In this document: positions 13,156-24,899 of the stretch, piece after piece
Layout: every line of letters begins with the position of its first letter
How positions within the stretch are numbered: the first letter of the stretch is position 1
Source: Dioscorea cayenensis subsp. rotundata
Taxonomy: Eukaryota > Streptophyta > Magnoliopsida > Dioscoreales > Dioscoreaceae
Direction of reading: 5' to 3'
Assembly: GCF_009730915.1 (NCBI RefSeq)
Contig: NC_052479.1
Coordinates: 3,224,001 to 3,288,000, forward strand
Length of the DNA stretch: 64,000 nucleotides
Notes under the pieces: model-generated
The model's database searches: none
What the model saw: the letters and a program-made list of their open reading frames with translations, nothing else
What the model was told of the DNA's origin: nothing
Position numbers and translations under genes: made by a program

Positions 13156-13354
13156 AAAATCCTCGAATTTTTATTTTTATTTTTTTTAATTAATATGATT
13201 TATGTATAGGGAAAAAACCTACAAACCTTTGTAACTTATTTAATGCTTTTAAGTTTGTTTTTTCACTGAAAAATTAAATGGCCCACAAATCCCTCTTATT
13301 TAAAAAATAATTTTTATCTTTATCCTTTTCTTATAAATAATAAATAAAACATAA

Positions 13355-13470
13355 TCTTATTCCAATGAAAGATAATTAATTCTAGACAATTCTTGGAACT
13401 CTTCTTCTTTTCTTTTGACTATGAAATTAGTTGATTGATTCTTGACTAAGCAAAACTCTTTAGTGCAATG

Positions 13471-13506
<36 letters not shown>

Positions 13507-14249
13507 GTATTCTAATTTTAAAAATTTAATTTATGCATCTTCTCCATATTGAAAAATTGACATAGGTAGGACTCTCATGGTTTTAATAAAAACATAATAA
13601 AAAAAATAATGAGGGAGTTAAAATATATATATATATATATATTACATGAAGGGAATATAATACTTAAGTTAAAAATAAATTTTTAACAACTTATAAAATT
13701 AATAGTTTGGAAAAAGAAACACTTACCATATTAGATTGGTTAAAATATCAAAATGATCCCTCTATTTTGTGTTTTTCGCTCTTTTAGTTCCTCTAATATA
13801 AAATCTGTTCTTTTAATTTTTGTATTTGCACATTTTTATCATTTTGGTCCCTAAGCTGACGGATTCGTTTTTTCAGTTATGGTATTTGCACATTTTCGTC
13901 TTTTTTGGTCCCTCCAGCTAACGCTACTAAAAAAAACGGAAATGTGCAAATACGAAGACCAACATAGCGAATTTTATATTAAAAGGACTAAAAAAATGAA
14001 AAAAGTAACATAGAGAGACTATTTTGAAATTTTCACCTATTAGATTTAAAGGTAATATTGTGTGAGTCACCCTCAACTTATTCCCCTTAATTTTTTATTT
14101 GATTCTAATTTATTTTGACATTTGATGAAGTTTCTTGGTCATTACTCTGAATTGAATATAATAATAACTATTAAAAGACCTTTTTCAAGAGAACTTGAAT
14201 CTATCATTCCTCACTGTTGATAAAAATTTGCTAGCCTTTGTTCGAGAAG

Positions 14250-14280
<31 letters not shown>

Positions 14281-14375
14281 TGCATCTCAGCTTTTATACA
14301 AGAAATAATTACCAAAAGACTAGTACATTTAAATAGTTCACACAAATAGGTTTGGTTAAACTTAGAAGCTTACAC
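13355..14375. repeat. Direct segmental duplication, copy B (with MITE insertion)
   Basis: This is the second copy of the 12421-13155 segment, in the same orientation about 0.93 kb downstream. It contains all landmarks of copy A, plus extra TA microsatellites (about 13473-13502, 13623-13642 and 14251-14277) and a 300-bp insertion at 13738-14037. No coding potential is seen in either copy. Confidence 0.75.
13738..14037. mobile_element. 300-bp MITE with Mutator-type 9-bp target duplication
   Basis: The element is flanked by an exact 9-bp direct repeat TATTAGATT (13729-13737 and 14038-14046). The left end reads GGTTAAAATATCAAAATGAT. The reverse complement of the right end reads GGTGAAAATTTCAAAATAGT, and the inverted arms stay alignable for roughly 120 bp. 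The matching position in the upstream duplicate lacks it. A 9-bp duplication and a G-start terminal repeat fit a non-autonomous Mutator-like element. Confidence 0.88.
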
Positions 14376-16260
14376 GTGTATCTCTACAAGCTCAATTGAG
14401 GTTAGGGCCGGTGAGAGGCCACGCTAAGCTTGTGTTGATCTCAGCGATTTTGTTGGGACTTATCGGCCCAAGGTTGAACTCCTACAGCCTCGCATGAGTT
14501 CATTAAAGTCTTAGAAAACTCGGTCAATCACACATGAACTTGCATGTGTCATGGTGAATTATTTGAGAATTAAGGCTAGTTCACAAGTGCAATGAGAGAT
14601 ATGAGAGAGATACAGGTAAAATAGTTAATATTTAACTTTTTAAATAAATTTAAAAATAATGAAATAAAAAATGAAATGTTTTAGATATAATAAAATTTCT
14701 GTATGTTTGATTGGAGGATAGGTACTGTTTTCCTAACCAAATAATAAGGCATGAATATTATTCTTTTTATTTTTTTTTAAATATATATAGTTAATTAGTA
14801 ATTAATTTTTAAATTTATTATTATAATTTAAAAAATTAAAATTTTAATGCGAGAATATTTATTTTTAGTATTACTAATTAAGTCAAACTAGTTATGATAA
14901 GGGCTTATATAAAAGTTTTCCCTCCAATCTAAATTTTTTTTTTTAAAACAAATTTTTGAACCCCATACACTTATCACCCGACCATACATATCTTTGAGGT
15001 ATAAATAAACAATGTTCCCAATAGATTGAAATTTGAGAGTGGCTTTCATAATTTAGCCATTACGGAATTACTCATGCATTTAATTTATCCAAAATCATCC
15101 CTTTGAGATTTCATCCAAGTGAAAAATCAACATTACCTTAATAATAATTACTTTTAAAAACAAAATAACTCAAACAGTATGAATTTAGTCGTTTTTTAAC
15201 TTGGTTATCTCTTGGTCAAAATGTTATATATATATATATATATATATATATTCTCAATAAATTGAAACTTAGAAAGTGATCTAAAATTTATAATTTAGCA
15301 ATACCATAAATCTTTAATTATAATGCCCAAACCAGAACCTGGTTTTGTGAACTTTCCGAAAGTTGTGTACTTTGCTCGTATTCTTTATAAGACCTTTGGA
15401 TTTTAGTATCTTGATTATTTATGAGTATTGCTACACTTAGTAATATGGTATGTTCATTTTTGTACCATAGATTTATATTGTATTATGTGATAGTGTAGCA
15501 TCAGCTTTGTATATGGTACTATAACATTGGATTCTTATCTTTTCGCTATGGCTTCATTTTGGATGTTTGGATTTTCTTTTGACTCAGGGGAAGTGTTTTG
15601 TTGGGACTTGGAAAATTGGTTTCAAGGTTAGAATAAGGAGAAAAGAAAGAGAGGAGAGGAGAATGAGGGGAATTGACAATTGAGAAGGGCAGAGATGTTG
15701 CCTGTAAATAGAGTTGGGCCATCAGATCAGGGTTAATCTCAACCGGATCTACCTTAGAAGATAATTACCTTGAAAAGTTAATTGAAAAGCTTCTGTATTG
15801 CTTCTGAAATATTGCCAAATTATGTGTGATAGTTTTTATACTTTCAACTCTAGTTTGGGGTGGGAATGTTGGTTTTATTTGCTTGCATATATAGGACTAT
15901 GCTGGAGAATATGCTAATACGTATTTGGTCTATGAAAGAAAAGTTGTGTCTGAGAATTTTAAAAGTGTCTTGCTATCATGCTTGGTGTTGAATCTATCAT
16001 GTAGTAGAGATTCTAGAAATTTTTCTTAACGTTGTTGTGCTTAGAAATTTTCATACCATAGAAGTTTACCTCTTTCGATCTTGTCTTTGATAGTAATCTT
16101 TAAATTGTATGAATCCATCAGGTTCTCACATTGTATAATATATGCTCCCATATATAGATACTTAATTACCTAGGTATGTATGTGCATACATAAAAAGAGG
16201 TACATATTTGTTCTATGATATATGTTTATTAATTTTGATACATGTACATAGATGTATGTG
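14376..16260. other. Intergenic spacer up to the assembly gap
   Basis: No gene is recognised. Two stretches are less AT-rich than the rest (about 14380-14600 and 15520-15800) and may be transposon remnants, but they show no ends or ORFs I can name. A (TA)n run lies at about 15222-15250. The last bases run directly into the N block. Confidence 0.45.
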
Positions 16261-17260
16261 NNNNNNNNNNNNNNNNNNNNNNNNNNNNNNNNNNNNNNNN
16301 NNNNNNNNNNNNNNNNNNNNNNNNNNNNNNNNNNNNNNNNNNNNNNNNNNNNNNNNNNNNNNNNNNNNNNNNNNNNNNNNNNNNNNNNNNNNNNNNNNNN
16401 NNNNNNNNNNNNNNNNNNNNNNNNNNNNNNNNNNNNNNNNNNNNNNNNNNNNNNNNNNNNNNNNNNNNNNNNNNNNNNNNNNNNNNNNNNNNNNNNNNNN
16501 NNNNNNNNNNNNNNNNNNNNNNNNNNNNNNNNNNNNNNNNNNNNNNNNNNNNNNNNNNNNNNNNNNNNNNNNNNNNNNNNNNNNNNNNNNNNNNNNNNNN
16601 NNNNNNNNNNNNNNNNNNNNNNNNNNNNNNNNNNNNNNNNNNNNNNNNNNNNNNNNNNNNNNNNNNNNNNNNNNNNNNNNNNNNNNNNNNNNNNNNNNNN
16701 NNNNNNNNNNNNNNNNNNNNNNNNNNNNNNNNNNNNNNNNNNNNNNNNNNNNNNNNNNNNNNNNNNNNNNNNNNNNNNNNNNNNNNNNNNNNNNNNNNNN
16801 NNNNNNNNNNNNNNNNNNNNNNNNNNNNNNNNNNNNNNNNNNNNNNNNNNNNNNNNNNNNNNNNNNNNNNNNNNNNNNNNNNNNNNNNNNNNNNNNNNNN
16901 NNNNNNNNNNNNNNNNNNNNNNNNNNNNNNNNNNNNNNNNNNNNNNNNNNNNNNNNNNNNNNNNNNNNNNNNNNNNNNNNNNNNNNNNNNNNNNNNNNNN
17001 NNNNNNNNNNNNNNNNNNNNNNNNNNNNNNNNNNNNNNNNNNNNNNNNNNNNNNNNNNNNNNNNNNNNNNNNNNNNNNNNNNNNNNNNNNNNNNNNNNNN
17101 NNNNNNNNNNNNNNNNNNNNNNNNNNNNNNNNNNNNNNNNNNNNNNNNNNNNNNNNNNNNNNNNNNNNNNNNNNNNNNNNNNNNNNNNNNNNNNNNNNNN
17201 NNNNNNNNNNNNNNNNNNNNNNNNNNNNNNNNNNNNNNNNNNNNNNNNNNNNNNNNNNNN
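16261..17260. other. Assembly gap of exactly 1000 N
   Basis: An uninterrupted N run of 1000 bases, a conventional gap size, so the true length is unknown. The gap swallows the outer end of the gypsy 3' LTR (about 60 bases by comparison with the other LTR), its left target duplication and an unknown amount of flanking DNA. Any reading frame drawn across it is meaningless. Confidence 0.98.
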
Positions 17261-17576
17261 ACCGACTTGGAGATCGAACAAAAGGAGTTAGTCTCCCTGA
17301 CAGAACAGCTGCGATGATGAGTGTTCTACACTCGATGGCTAAGTCGAGAAAAAACACTTGTCTTCCTTTGCTCCTCTCTTCTTCAAAAGTCCCACCCTTC
17401 ACTTAAATGAGGGAGGCTATTTATAGATGTATACAGGTTATGTAAGTACTGCGTGTTCGAGATCGTGGGTGCTAAAGAGGAGATTGTGGGTGTAATGTGA
17501 GTAGTGGGTGTGATGTGAGTAGTGGGTGTGATGTGAGATAGTGGAGTGCTACGTGGATTTGAATTAGTCCACATCG
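17261..17576 (-). repeat. Gypsy 3' LTR, outer end missing in the gap
   Basis: Matches 27172-27515 of the intact LTR over most of its length, including CTCCTCTCTTCTTC, GAGGCTATTTATAGATGTA and a three-copy 18-bp repeat (GTGGGTGTGATGTGAGTA type). A stretch near 17285-17335 differs strongly from its partner. The inner boundary reads CCACATCG where the other LTR has CCACATCA, so the terminal dinucleotide is mutated here. Confidence 0.85.
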
Positions 17577-17597
17577 AGTTTGCTCCCCACTTCTATC
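17577..17597 (-). other. Gypsy polypurine tract
   Basis: On the minus strand the bases just before the 3' LTR read AGAAGTGGGGAGCAAACTC, a purine-rich tract in the position where plus-strand DNA synthesis of LTR elements is primed. Confidence 0.6.
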
Positions 17598-17838
17598 TTT
17601 AGGTTAGAACCTTAAAGATGGAAGTAGGTGCTTATCTGCTTAAAAGCTCTCTCTCTTAAGTCGATAATAATATTTGAACTTATCTACAGATAAGATACAA
17701 CTAATTTAAATTTAAATTTATCCACATCTAGATAATACGATTGGATAAAGCTCAAATATATTTGAATTTATCTTTATTGTTAGATAAAAGATTTATCTCT
17801 TGAGTTCAACTCAAACTTGAACCCTTACCTTTCGATCT

Positions 17839-17848
17839 CTATATAAGG
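17839..17848 (+). promoter_or_regulatory. TATA box for an antisense transcript inside the gypsy element
   Basis: CTATATAAGG on the plus strand is a near-ideal plant TATA box, in a local stretch that is not simply TA repeats. About 420 bp downstream is the ATG of the antisense ORF. Between them a candidate leader intron runs from GAAG|GTATTA (near 17992) to TTTTATAG|C (near 18251). Transcription is inferred. Confidence 0.45.
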
Positions 17849-18263
17849 AAGTCTCCACCCTTATTTTAGAATTGCACGACCTCTATTGGGTTAAAGAACT
17901 TTTTGGCATCGCTTGGTGAGTTAAAGTATTTTTGCATTCTTCCCAGTGACCATCGAAGGTTTACGCATTTGCTTTGTCTCTCGAAGTTTGAAGGTATTAT
18001 TAAATTAATTAATTAATTAATTAATTAATTAATTGCCTTTAACTTTCACCAACCTGACACTAAAGGGTATAAATTAAGTAATATATATTAATTAACTAAT
18101 AACATAATATATATATTTTTCCCTTCCATCAAGCTTCGCCCTTTTTAATTGATTAATTAATATATATAAATAATTGATTAATTAATTATATATATATATA
18201 TATTTTATTTATTTATTTATTTTTATTATTATTATTTTTATTTTTTTATAGCACCACCTTGTC

Positions 18264-19031
18264 ATGGCTCGAGCAAAGCAAACTAGTAGACCTATTACAT
18301 CTTTTTGGACCTCGGTCTCACTTCGTGATAGGCGCACTGTCTTCCTACCTCTCTTAATGAAGGTGATGTTCAAGGTTTTAGGGCTAAGTACTCGATTCCT
18401 TCCGATTGGAGAATTAGTCTCCCCGGTGATCCTAGATCGTCCTTTTTTTGTTTTGCCCTAGGTATGTCCTTTTGCCATTCATGCGGGCGTTGCTTGACAT
18501 GGGCATTCGTTTTCCTATGCCTTCCTTCATCATGGAATTCTTGAAGCTTAACAAGCTATCTCCCCTGCTCGACTTCATCCAAATTCTTGGAGGGTTTCTT
18601 ATAGGCTTTCATATCTTTTTGTTTTCTAAGTGGGCTTAGGGTCTCGGTCGATCTTTTTCATCTCTTTTTGAGCTTCAACCTTGTAAGGATAAGTCGGTCG
18701 TCATGTCCTTCATGGGACTTCTTCTTTCCTTATTGATGATCTCCTGCCTATAAAGAATTATGAAGGCAGATGGGTTCTTGTTTACCCCCAAAGGTTCTTG
18801 GAAGGTCCTTACCAATGGTGTTGGAGCGAGAAAGGGGGTATCAAGAAAAACCTTACGCCCACTCGAGAGAAATTTGCTCACGAGATTCATGTCATTGAGC
18901 GTTCACGCCATAATATCGAGTACACTTATGACCCTTCTAATTTAAGGCGGCGAGGGGTGGGGGCGTTCTTGCACCTTCTCCTTCGTTGTCTTCTTATTCT
19001 TCTTCCCATCTTTCATCCTCTCATGTCTTGA
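18264..19031 (+). pseudogene. Antisense extra ORF of the gypsy element (Transposase_28-like), frameshifted
   Basis: It lies on the strand opposite to gag-pol, between integrase and the 3' LTR. It starts ATGGCTCGAGCAAAG after an acceptor-like TATAG. Conserved blocks can be read by changing frame: MRALLDMGIRFPMPSFIMEF with LKLNKLSP (18490-18570), ELQPCKDKSVVMSFMGL (18670-18722), then YEGRWVLVYP, GPYQWCWS and LTPTREKFAHEIHVIERS with NIEYTYDP (18763-18935). From memory this resembles the Pfam family called putative gypsy type transposon (PF04195), found as additional ORFs in plant Tat-type elements; its function is unknown. Frameshifts near 18460, 18640, 18730 and 18800 break it. Degraded, possibly helical coding continues to about 20640. 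Confidence 0.6.
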
Positions 19032-20640
19032 TGATCTGAGCAAAGAGACTAATTCAGAGCTATGGTGATATATATTTGACTATGACCTTCATCATATGTT
19101 TTCATGCTCTTATTTAAATTTTTTTTTTAAGATATGGTCTCCAAAAACTCTGCAGATTTCTCTCTTCTCCAAGCGAGATTGACGGCGTGCTCGAGACGAT
19201 GAGACCTCGAAACTTTCTCGACCCGGATCTTCTCGGGTTCTTACGTTAGGTGCATCTCCTCCTCCAAAAGATTGAAGTCTCCCTCGTCCAAAGGTGCTAA
19301 CCTTGTCGATTCGAAGTTGTTAAGGCTTCCCTCCAAGGGTTACGTCACCCTAATCCTCGATGCTCACAAGGTTTGAACCTTGATGCTTTCAAGGGTTCTA
19401 ACCTTGACACTCTGCAAGGGTTCTAACCCTCCAAATAAAGGCAATAATGACGCTTCGAGGGTTCTAACCCTTACTATCATCTGCAAACCTTGTGGTTTCG
19501 CGTCGTGAAAAGAAGGGAAGCTGCGTTACGAGTCACTTTTTAGTCTGTCAATCTCACTTTTTCCACCCATGGAACCACCTCGGGGCAATTCATCGAGTAT
19601 ATAAAAGATCATCGCGATCTTAGGGAGTACTCACGAAAGGGAACCTTTTAGATTTTTATCCTGGTTTAGTTGATCTGAGATAGTATTACTTGACACGGTG
19701 TGGCTTCTAGGTTGATATATTCTTCCATTCTTCCACGAGATGAGGGAATGCTATTTTTCTTCGATATCTTTGGAGAATATAGATGTTGCTGAACGTCTTT
19801 TGGTTGAGGTAATTATCTCTTTTGTTTTACCTTTTCCCTACGTATAACTTAAATTTGACGTCTTTTTCTTTATTGAGAATAGGCTGCTCAACGTTCTTCT
19901 TTGGCGTTTGGGTTGATGAGGGTCCTTGAATCAGCGCGTAGAAGATTCCAATATTCATCGGAAGAAGTTGCGTTGATTTGCTGAGGACCTTCGAAAAACA
20001 CAACAAGGAGATTACCACCCACCTTCAAACTTCGAGCGAACTTGCTAGCTTGAGAGGGTATGCATCCAAATGTTCCACCTTGAATGATGAGAACAAGAGA
20101 CTCGGAGATAAGGTTTTCATCTTTATGTTCGACTATCACTTCTCTTGAGAAAGATTTAGCTTCGAGCGACAAGCTACTGCGTTGAACGATGAGATATCTT
20201 CTCTTTGTCAGGCTCGACACGGCGACAATCTATCTGCTACTCTGCTTTGTCGAGGAATATCGTGAGTCTTTAAAATTGTTATCAAAGGAAATGTCGCGGT
20301 CGGTGTTACCTTTCAAGAAGGCTGGCTTTTTATCTTGCTCGAGAGCTTCTTGAGAAGGAACATGGCCGTGCTTACCCTGAATTAGTCTTTTCAAAGACTA
20401 GTTCCATTGTTGAGCCTTTACCTTGGAGGAGCTTTTGATCCACCGAGGAGGATGTTACTATCTCTTTAAACTCCGGCCTTCACGATGACTTAGACGATCT
20501 TATTGGCCCTTGGGGATTTTTTGGAAAAAATGGTGTCTCCTCCGAAAGTCATGATGATGAGATCTCGACTGCAGGGAGCTTGGATGAGGAGCGGGTTTTT
20601 GATGAGATGCCTTCCCAGAGCCACACAGTACATCCTCGCT
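19032..20640 (+). other. Degraded downstream part of the antisense ORF region
   Basis: Short open stretches in shifting plus-strand frames contain charged, helix-prone sequence such as LNDENKRLGDKV (near 20080-20115) and, near 20480-20520, GLHDDLDDLIGPWGF. Near 19360-19470 there is a loose repeat of CAAGGGTTCTAACC. No domain is recognised. It most likely belongs to the same antisense reading unit as 18264-19031 and ends before the tandem array. Confidence 0.35.
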
Positions 20641-20789
20641 CCATGATAATATTTTTTTCTTTTGTAATGATTATTTATAGTTTCCTTATTTAGGGACTTA
20701 GTGATGGCGTGTGAACTTTCAATAAAAGTGATTATTTATAGTCATAATATTTTTGTCATTACTTCAACTAACTCTTGCTCGATATCATA

Positions 20790-21400
20790 TGTGTGATGTG
20801 TGCTTTCATTTCCCCGTAGGATGAAAGTTTAAGGTGCGAACCGTTCATCTCTTCCTTTATAGAAGATCAGGGTTTTTAAGATGTGTACTTTCATTCCACT
20901 GCAGAATGAAAGTTTAAAGTCGTGAACTGCTCATCTCTTCCTTTATAGAAGATCGGGGCTCTTAAGATGTGTACTTTCATTCCCCGTAGAATGAAAGTTT
21001 AAGGTGTGAACTGTTCATCTCTTCCTTTATAGAAGATCGGGGCTCTTAAGATGCGTGCTTTTCATTCCCCCGTAGAATGAGAGTTTAAGGTGCGAACCGT
21101 TCATCTCTTCCTTTATAGAAGATCAGGTTCTTAAGATGTATACTTTCATTCCCCGTAGAATGAAAGTTTAAAGGTGTGAACCGTTCATCTCTTCCTTTAT
21201 AGAAGATCGGGGCTCTTAAGATGCGTGCTTTTCATTCCCCCGTAGAATGAAAGTTTAAGGTCGCGAACCGGTTCATCTCTTCCCTTTATAGAAGATCGGG
21301 GTTCTTAAGGTGTGTACTTTCATTCCCCCGTAGAATGAAAGTTTGAGGTGCGAACCGTTCATCTCTTCCTTTATAGAAGATCAGGTTCTTAAGATGTGTA
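20790..21400. repeat. Tandem array of about seven 84-bp units with internal hairpin
   Basis: Each unit reads roughly AAGATGTGTACTTTCATTCC, then CCGTAGAATGAAAGTTTAAGG, a GTGTGAACCGTTCATCTC block, and CTTTATAGAAGATCGGGGCT. About seven units lie head to tail. ACTTTCATTC and GAATGAAAGT are a perfect 10-bp inverted repeat around a CCCGTA loop (first clear case about 20972-20997) and recur, intact or nearly so, in most units. It lies between the integrase and the antisense ORF of the gypsy element. Units differ mainly by single-base gains and losses. Confidence 0.9.
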
Positions 21401-21599
21401 TTCTCATTGCTAAGGATTTGAAGTGAGACAATGTCACTCTTGTTCTTGAAAGTCTCGTTAGCATGAAAAAAATTAAAACACACGATAATTACGTGGAAAA
21501 ACCCCAATGAAGGGGAAACCACCGGGACCGTAATCTACGAGTGCCATTTATTTTTATTGATTTATAACATACAATTTCTGTAATGTACATGCTTTCGAA

Positions 21600-22868
21600 A
21601 AATAGAGCTTCAAATGATTGGTGTTCCAAGTCTTTTTGAATCTTCTTTCCTTCCAAGGATTCTAGCTTGCATGTTGTCTGGGTCCAATCATTCTTCTTAC
21701 TCGATAAGGTCCTTCCCAATTTGGTCGGAGCTTCCCTCTTCTATAAGAGCATTGGTGATGGGACGTTTTTCTCAACACGAGATCACCTTCAACAATAGGG
21801 TCGTTCTTTCACCTTTGAGTTGTAGTAACGAGCTACCCTTTGTTGATAAAAGTCTGCTAAACGTATACATCTTTTGATCTCTTTTTCATCTAGAAGGTCT
21901 AAATTATTTCTAAGTGCTTCGAGGTTACCTTCTTCATGAAATTCAACCATTCTTGGAGAAGATGCCCCGATTTCTACTCGGGATTAAGGCTTACGTCCGT
22001 AAGTAAGGTTGAAAGGTGTTTCTCTGTTAAGACCTTACTTGTTGTCCCTATACGCCCAAAGGATTGATGGGAGCTCTTCCCGTCCATGCTCCTTTTGCCT
22101 TATCTAAAGCGCATTTTTAGACCTTCCAAGATAGTTCGATTGCTTCTTTTCCGCACTGTCCATTAGCTTGGGGGGTATGCCACGTAAGCAAAGCTAAGTC
22201 GATATGGAGCCTTTCACAAAAAGTCTTTAAATGAGTCACAATCAAACTGCTTTCCTCGATCTGCGATTAATATTACGGGAAGTCCAAATCGATGGATGAT
22301 GTCTTTCCAAACCATACTTTCTATCTTTTTACTGGTTATTATTGCCAATGGTTCTGCTTCTACCCATTTGGTAAAATAATCAGTTGCCACCATTAAGAAT
22401 TTTTCTTCCTCCGGTTGCTTTGGGGAAAAAGGTCCCAAGAGATCTAATCCCCATTTAGCAAATGGGGTTGGTTCAATATCACTTCGAACATTGAGGTAGG
22501 AGCTTTTTGGATAGGTGCAAACCTTTGGCACTTGTCACACTTCTTTACCTTCTTTGAAGCATCATCTCTCAGGGTAGGCCAATAAAAATCGCACGCATGA
22601 AGACTTTTGGTCGCTAAGGCTCTCGCACCCATATGTTGTCCACATATCCCTTCATGGACTTCTGCTAACGCATATTCTGCATCTTGTTTATGGAGGCACC
22701 TCAAAAGTGGCATGGAAAACCCCTTCTTATAGAGCACATCATTTATCAACGTGAAACGAGCTGCTCTCATCTTTAATTTTTTGGCTTCTAGTGTGTTCGA
22801 AGGTAGCTCCCCATCTTTTAAGAATTTCTTAAAGGGTAATCTCCAATCATTCCCATCTTCGATGTTTG
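21600..22868 (-). pseudogene. Gypsy integrase, broken
   Basis: The N-terminal zinc-binding region is visible as VHEGICGQHMGAR and CDFYWPTLRDDASKKVKKCD followed by KCQ (His-His-Cys-Cys). The catalytic core follows in another frame (22531-22214) with WGLDLLGPF, VATDYFTKWVEAEPL and FGLPVILIADRGKQF, giving the first two acidic positions. Further downstream, LALLTWHTPQANGQ (near 22195-22155) is the usual block before the last glutamate. Beyond that only scraps remain to about 21600. Integrase would insert the element copy into the genome; this copy cannot make an intact enzyme. Confidence 0.8.
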
Positions 22869-23711
22869 CTATGTTCTTCTCTTCAATACTTGGCCTTTGA
22901 AGTTCTTCAAGATGTACAATCCTTCCTTTTGTTTCCATCGATGAGGCCAATTTGGACAAAGCGTCTGCATGACTATTTGAATTCCTATTAACTTGTAATA
23001 ATTGAAATTCTTTAAACTCCTGAGACAAGGTTTTAACCTTGTGAAGGTATTGGCGTATGATTGGTTCTTTTGCTTCATATTCTCCTAGAAACTGCTGAAC
23101 TACTAGTTGTGAATCACTATGTGCTATCAATCTTTTCACCTGTAGTTGCTTGGCTAAGCTCATTCCTGCTATAAGTGCTTCATATTCTGCAGTATTGTTT
23201 GAGCTTAAAAAGGCAAAAGCGTAATGAATACTCTAGTATATCTCCTTCGGGAGAGATCGAACTACCCGACTCCGGCTCCCGATGAACTTGATGCTCCATC
23301 CACAAACATCTTCCATATGCATTCATCTCGCTTTGTTTAGTTCCTCATCTCCGGTGCATTCTACTATGAAATCGACTAACGCTTGACCTTTGATTGCTTG
23401 TCTAGGTTCAAAAACAAATATCATACTCTCCTAGTTCAATCGCCCACTTTTGTAAGTCTTCCGAATATTCCGGTCTTTGCAATATTTGACGTAAAGGTTG
23501 ATCTGTTAAGACCACTATAGGATGAGCTTGAAAGTAGGGTCTTAACTTTCTGGAAGCCATTACAAGTGCTAATGCTACCCTTTCGAGCAAAAGGGTATCG
23601 AGATTCGAAAGACCTTGAAGTACTTTTACTCGACGTAGTACATCTGGGTTTATCCACTTTTCCTTCCCTCTTCAATAAGACTGCACTTAAAGCCATCTCG
23701 CTAACTCCCAA
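22869..23711 (-). pseudogene. Gypsy RNase H domain, broken
   Basis: The region reads KLRPYFQAHPIVVLTDQPLR with QILQRPE (23408-23530) in one frame and HSDSQLVVQQFLGEY to HADALSKLAS (about 23120-22940) in another. These match the RT-connection and the end of RNase H in plant gypsy pol. A frame change and stop between 23200 and 23400 separate the halves. Confidence 0.75.
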
Positions 23712-23912
23712 ATATACAAATAATGGCTCTTTAGGCTCGAGGTCTAGTCAAAAGAGGTATCTGCTTCAAGTATTCTTTTAGCTCTTCAAAAAGCCTTGTC
23801 ACATTCAAGTCCATTCAAAAATTTTTTTCCCACCTCTTAAAGTCTTAAAGAAGGGAAGGCTCTTTTTCAGCTGACTTGGAAAGAAACCTATTTAGGGCGG
23901 CTATTCTTCCAG

Positions 23913-24886
23913 TTAAGCGTTGCACCTCTTTTCATAGATGATGGAGATCTCATCTCTAGTATGGCTTGAACCTTCTCCTGGATTAGCTTCTATCCCTCTT
24001 TGAGTTATCATGTAACCAAGGAATTTCCCAGTTGAACCCCCAAACGTACATTTGTTGGGGTTAAGCCTCATGTCATATTTCCTTAATACCTCAAAGACTT
24101 GGTTGAGTTTTTCTATATGAGATTCACCTATCTTACTCTTGACGATCATATCATCAACGTAATCTTCCATAGTGTTACCCAAAAGGTGTTTGAATACCTT
24201 GTTCACCATTCTTTGATAGGTTGCTCTCGCATTTTTAGTCCAAAAAGGCATTACTTTGTAACAATACGTCCCTTTCTCGATGATGAAAGCGGTCTTTTCT
24301 TTATCTCGAGGGATTCATCTTTATCCGATGATATCCCCGAGAAAGCATCCATGAAGCTTAGGAACTCATAGCCTGAGGTCTCATCCACTAACTTGTCGAT
24401 TCTTGGTAAAGGATATGAATCTTAGGGGCAAGCTTTGTTAAGATTAGTGAAGTCTACGCATACTCTCCATTTCCCATTTGATTTCTTTACCATTACAACA
24501 TTGGCCAGCCATTCTGGGTATTGGACCTCTTCAATGAAATCAGCTCGAATTAGTTTATCTATCTCTTCTTCTAGAGCATATTGCTTTTCGGGTGCCAGGT
24601 TTCTTCTTTTCTGCTTTATCGGCTTTATACTCGGGTCCACATTCAAGTGATGAGAAATGACCTCCAAACTAATACCTGGCATATCAGATGGTGTCCACGC
24701 AAATACGTCCACGTTCTTTTTTAGGCAAGCGATCACTTCTCTTTTTATTTCTTCGGTCATTCCACTTCCCAAGTAAGTGACCTTATCTGGATCATTATCT
24801 TTTAACCTCACAGGTTCTACTTTTTCCATAGGCTTTGGCTTATCAGCTGAGTCTTCTGAGATTGCCAAGGTCTCATCCCTTAACAA
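23913..24886 (-). pseudogene. Gypsy reverse transcriptase, broken
   Basis: The N-terminal half (24886-24422) has YPEWLANVVMVKKSNGKWR and VCVDFTNLNKACP. It hits a TAA, after which DSYPLPRIDKLVDETSGYEF and FMDAFSG continue before a frameshift. The C-terminal half (24251-23913) has the polymerase active site YVDDMIVKSK and the thumb block LNPNKCTFGGSTGKFLGYM. The order and wording are those of Ty3/gypsy Tat-type polymerases. At least two lesions separate the halves. Confidence 0.85.
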
Positions 24887-24899
24887 TTGTTTTCCTTTG

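Noticed and set aside
16170..17406. Long open frames on both strands across the N block
   Set aside because: They consist almost wholly of undefined residues and exist only because N codons contain no stop.
20790..21400. Direct repeats with internal palindromes that look superficially like a CRISPR array
   Set aside because: Units are contiguous with no unique spacers, the repeat is 84 bp, and it sits inside a eukaryotic retrotransposon.
21614..21877. Plus-strand frame of 87 codons near the gypsy integrase end
   Set aside because: The minus strand here reads as decayed integrase; the plus frame has no recognisable motif.
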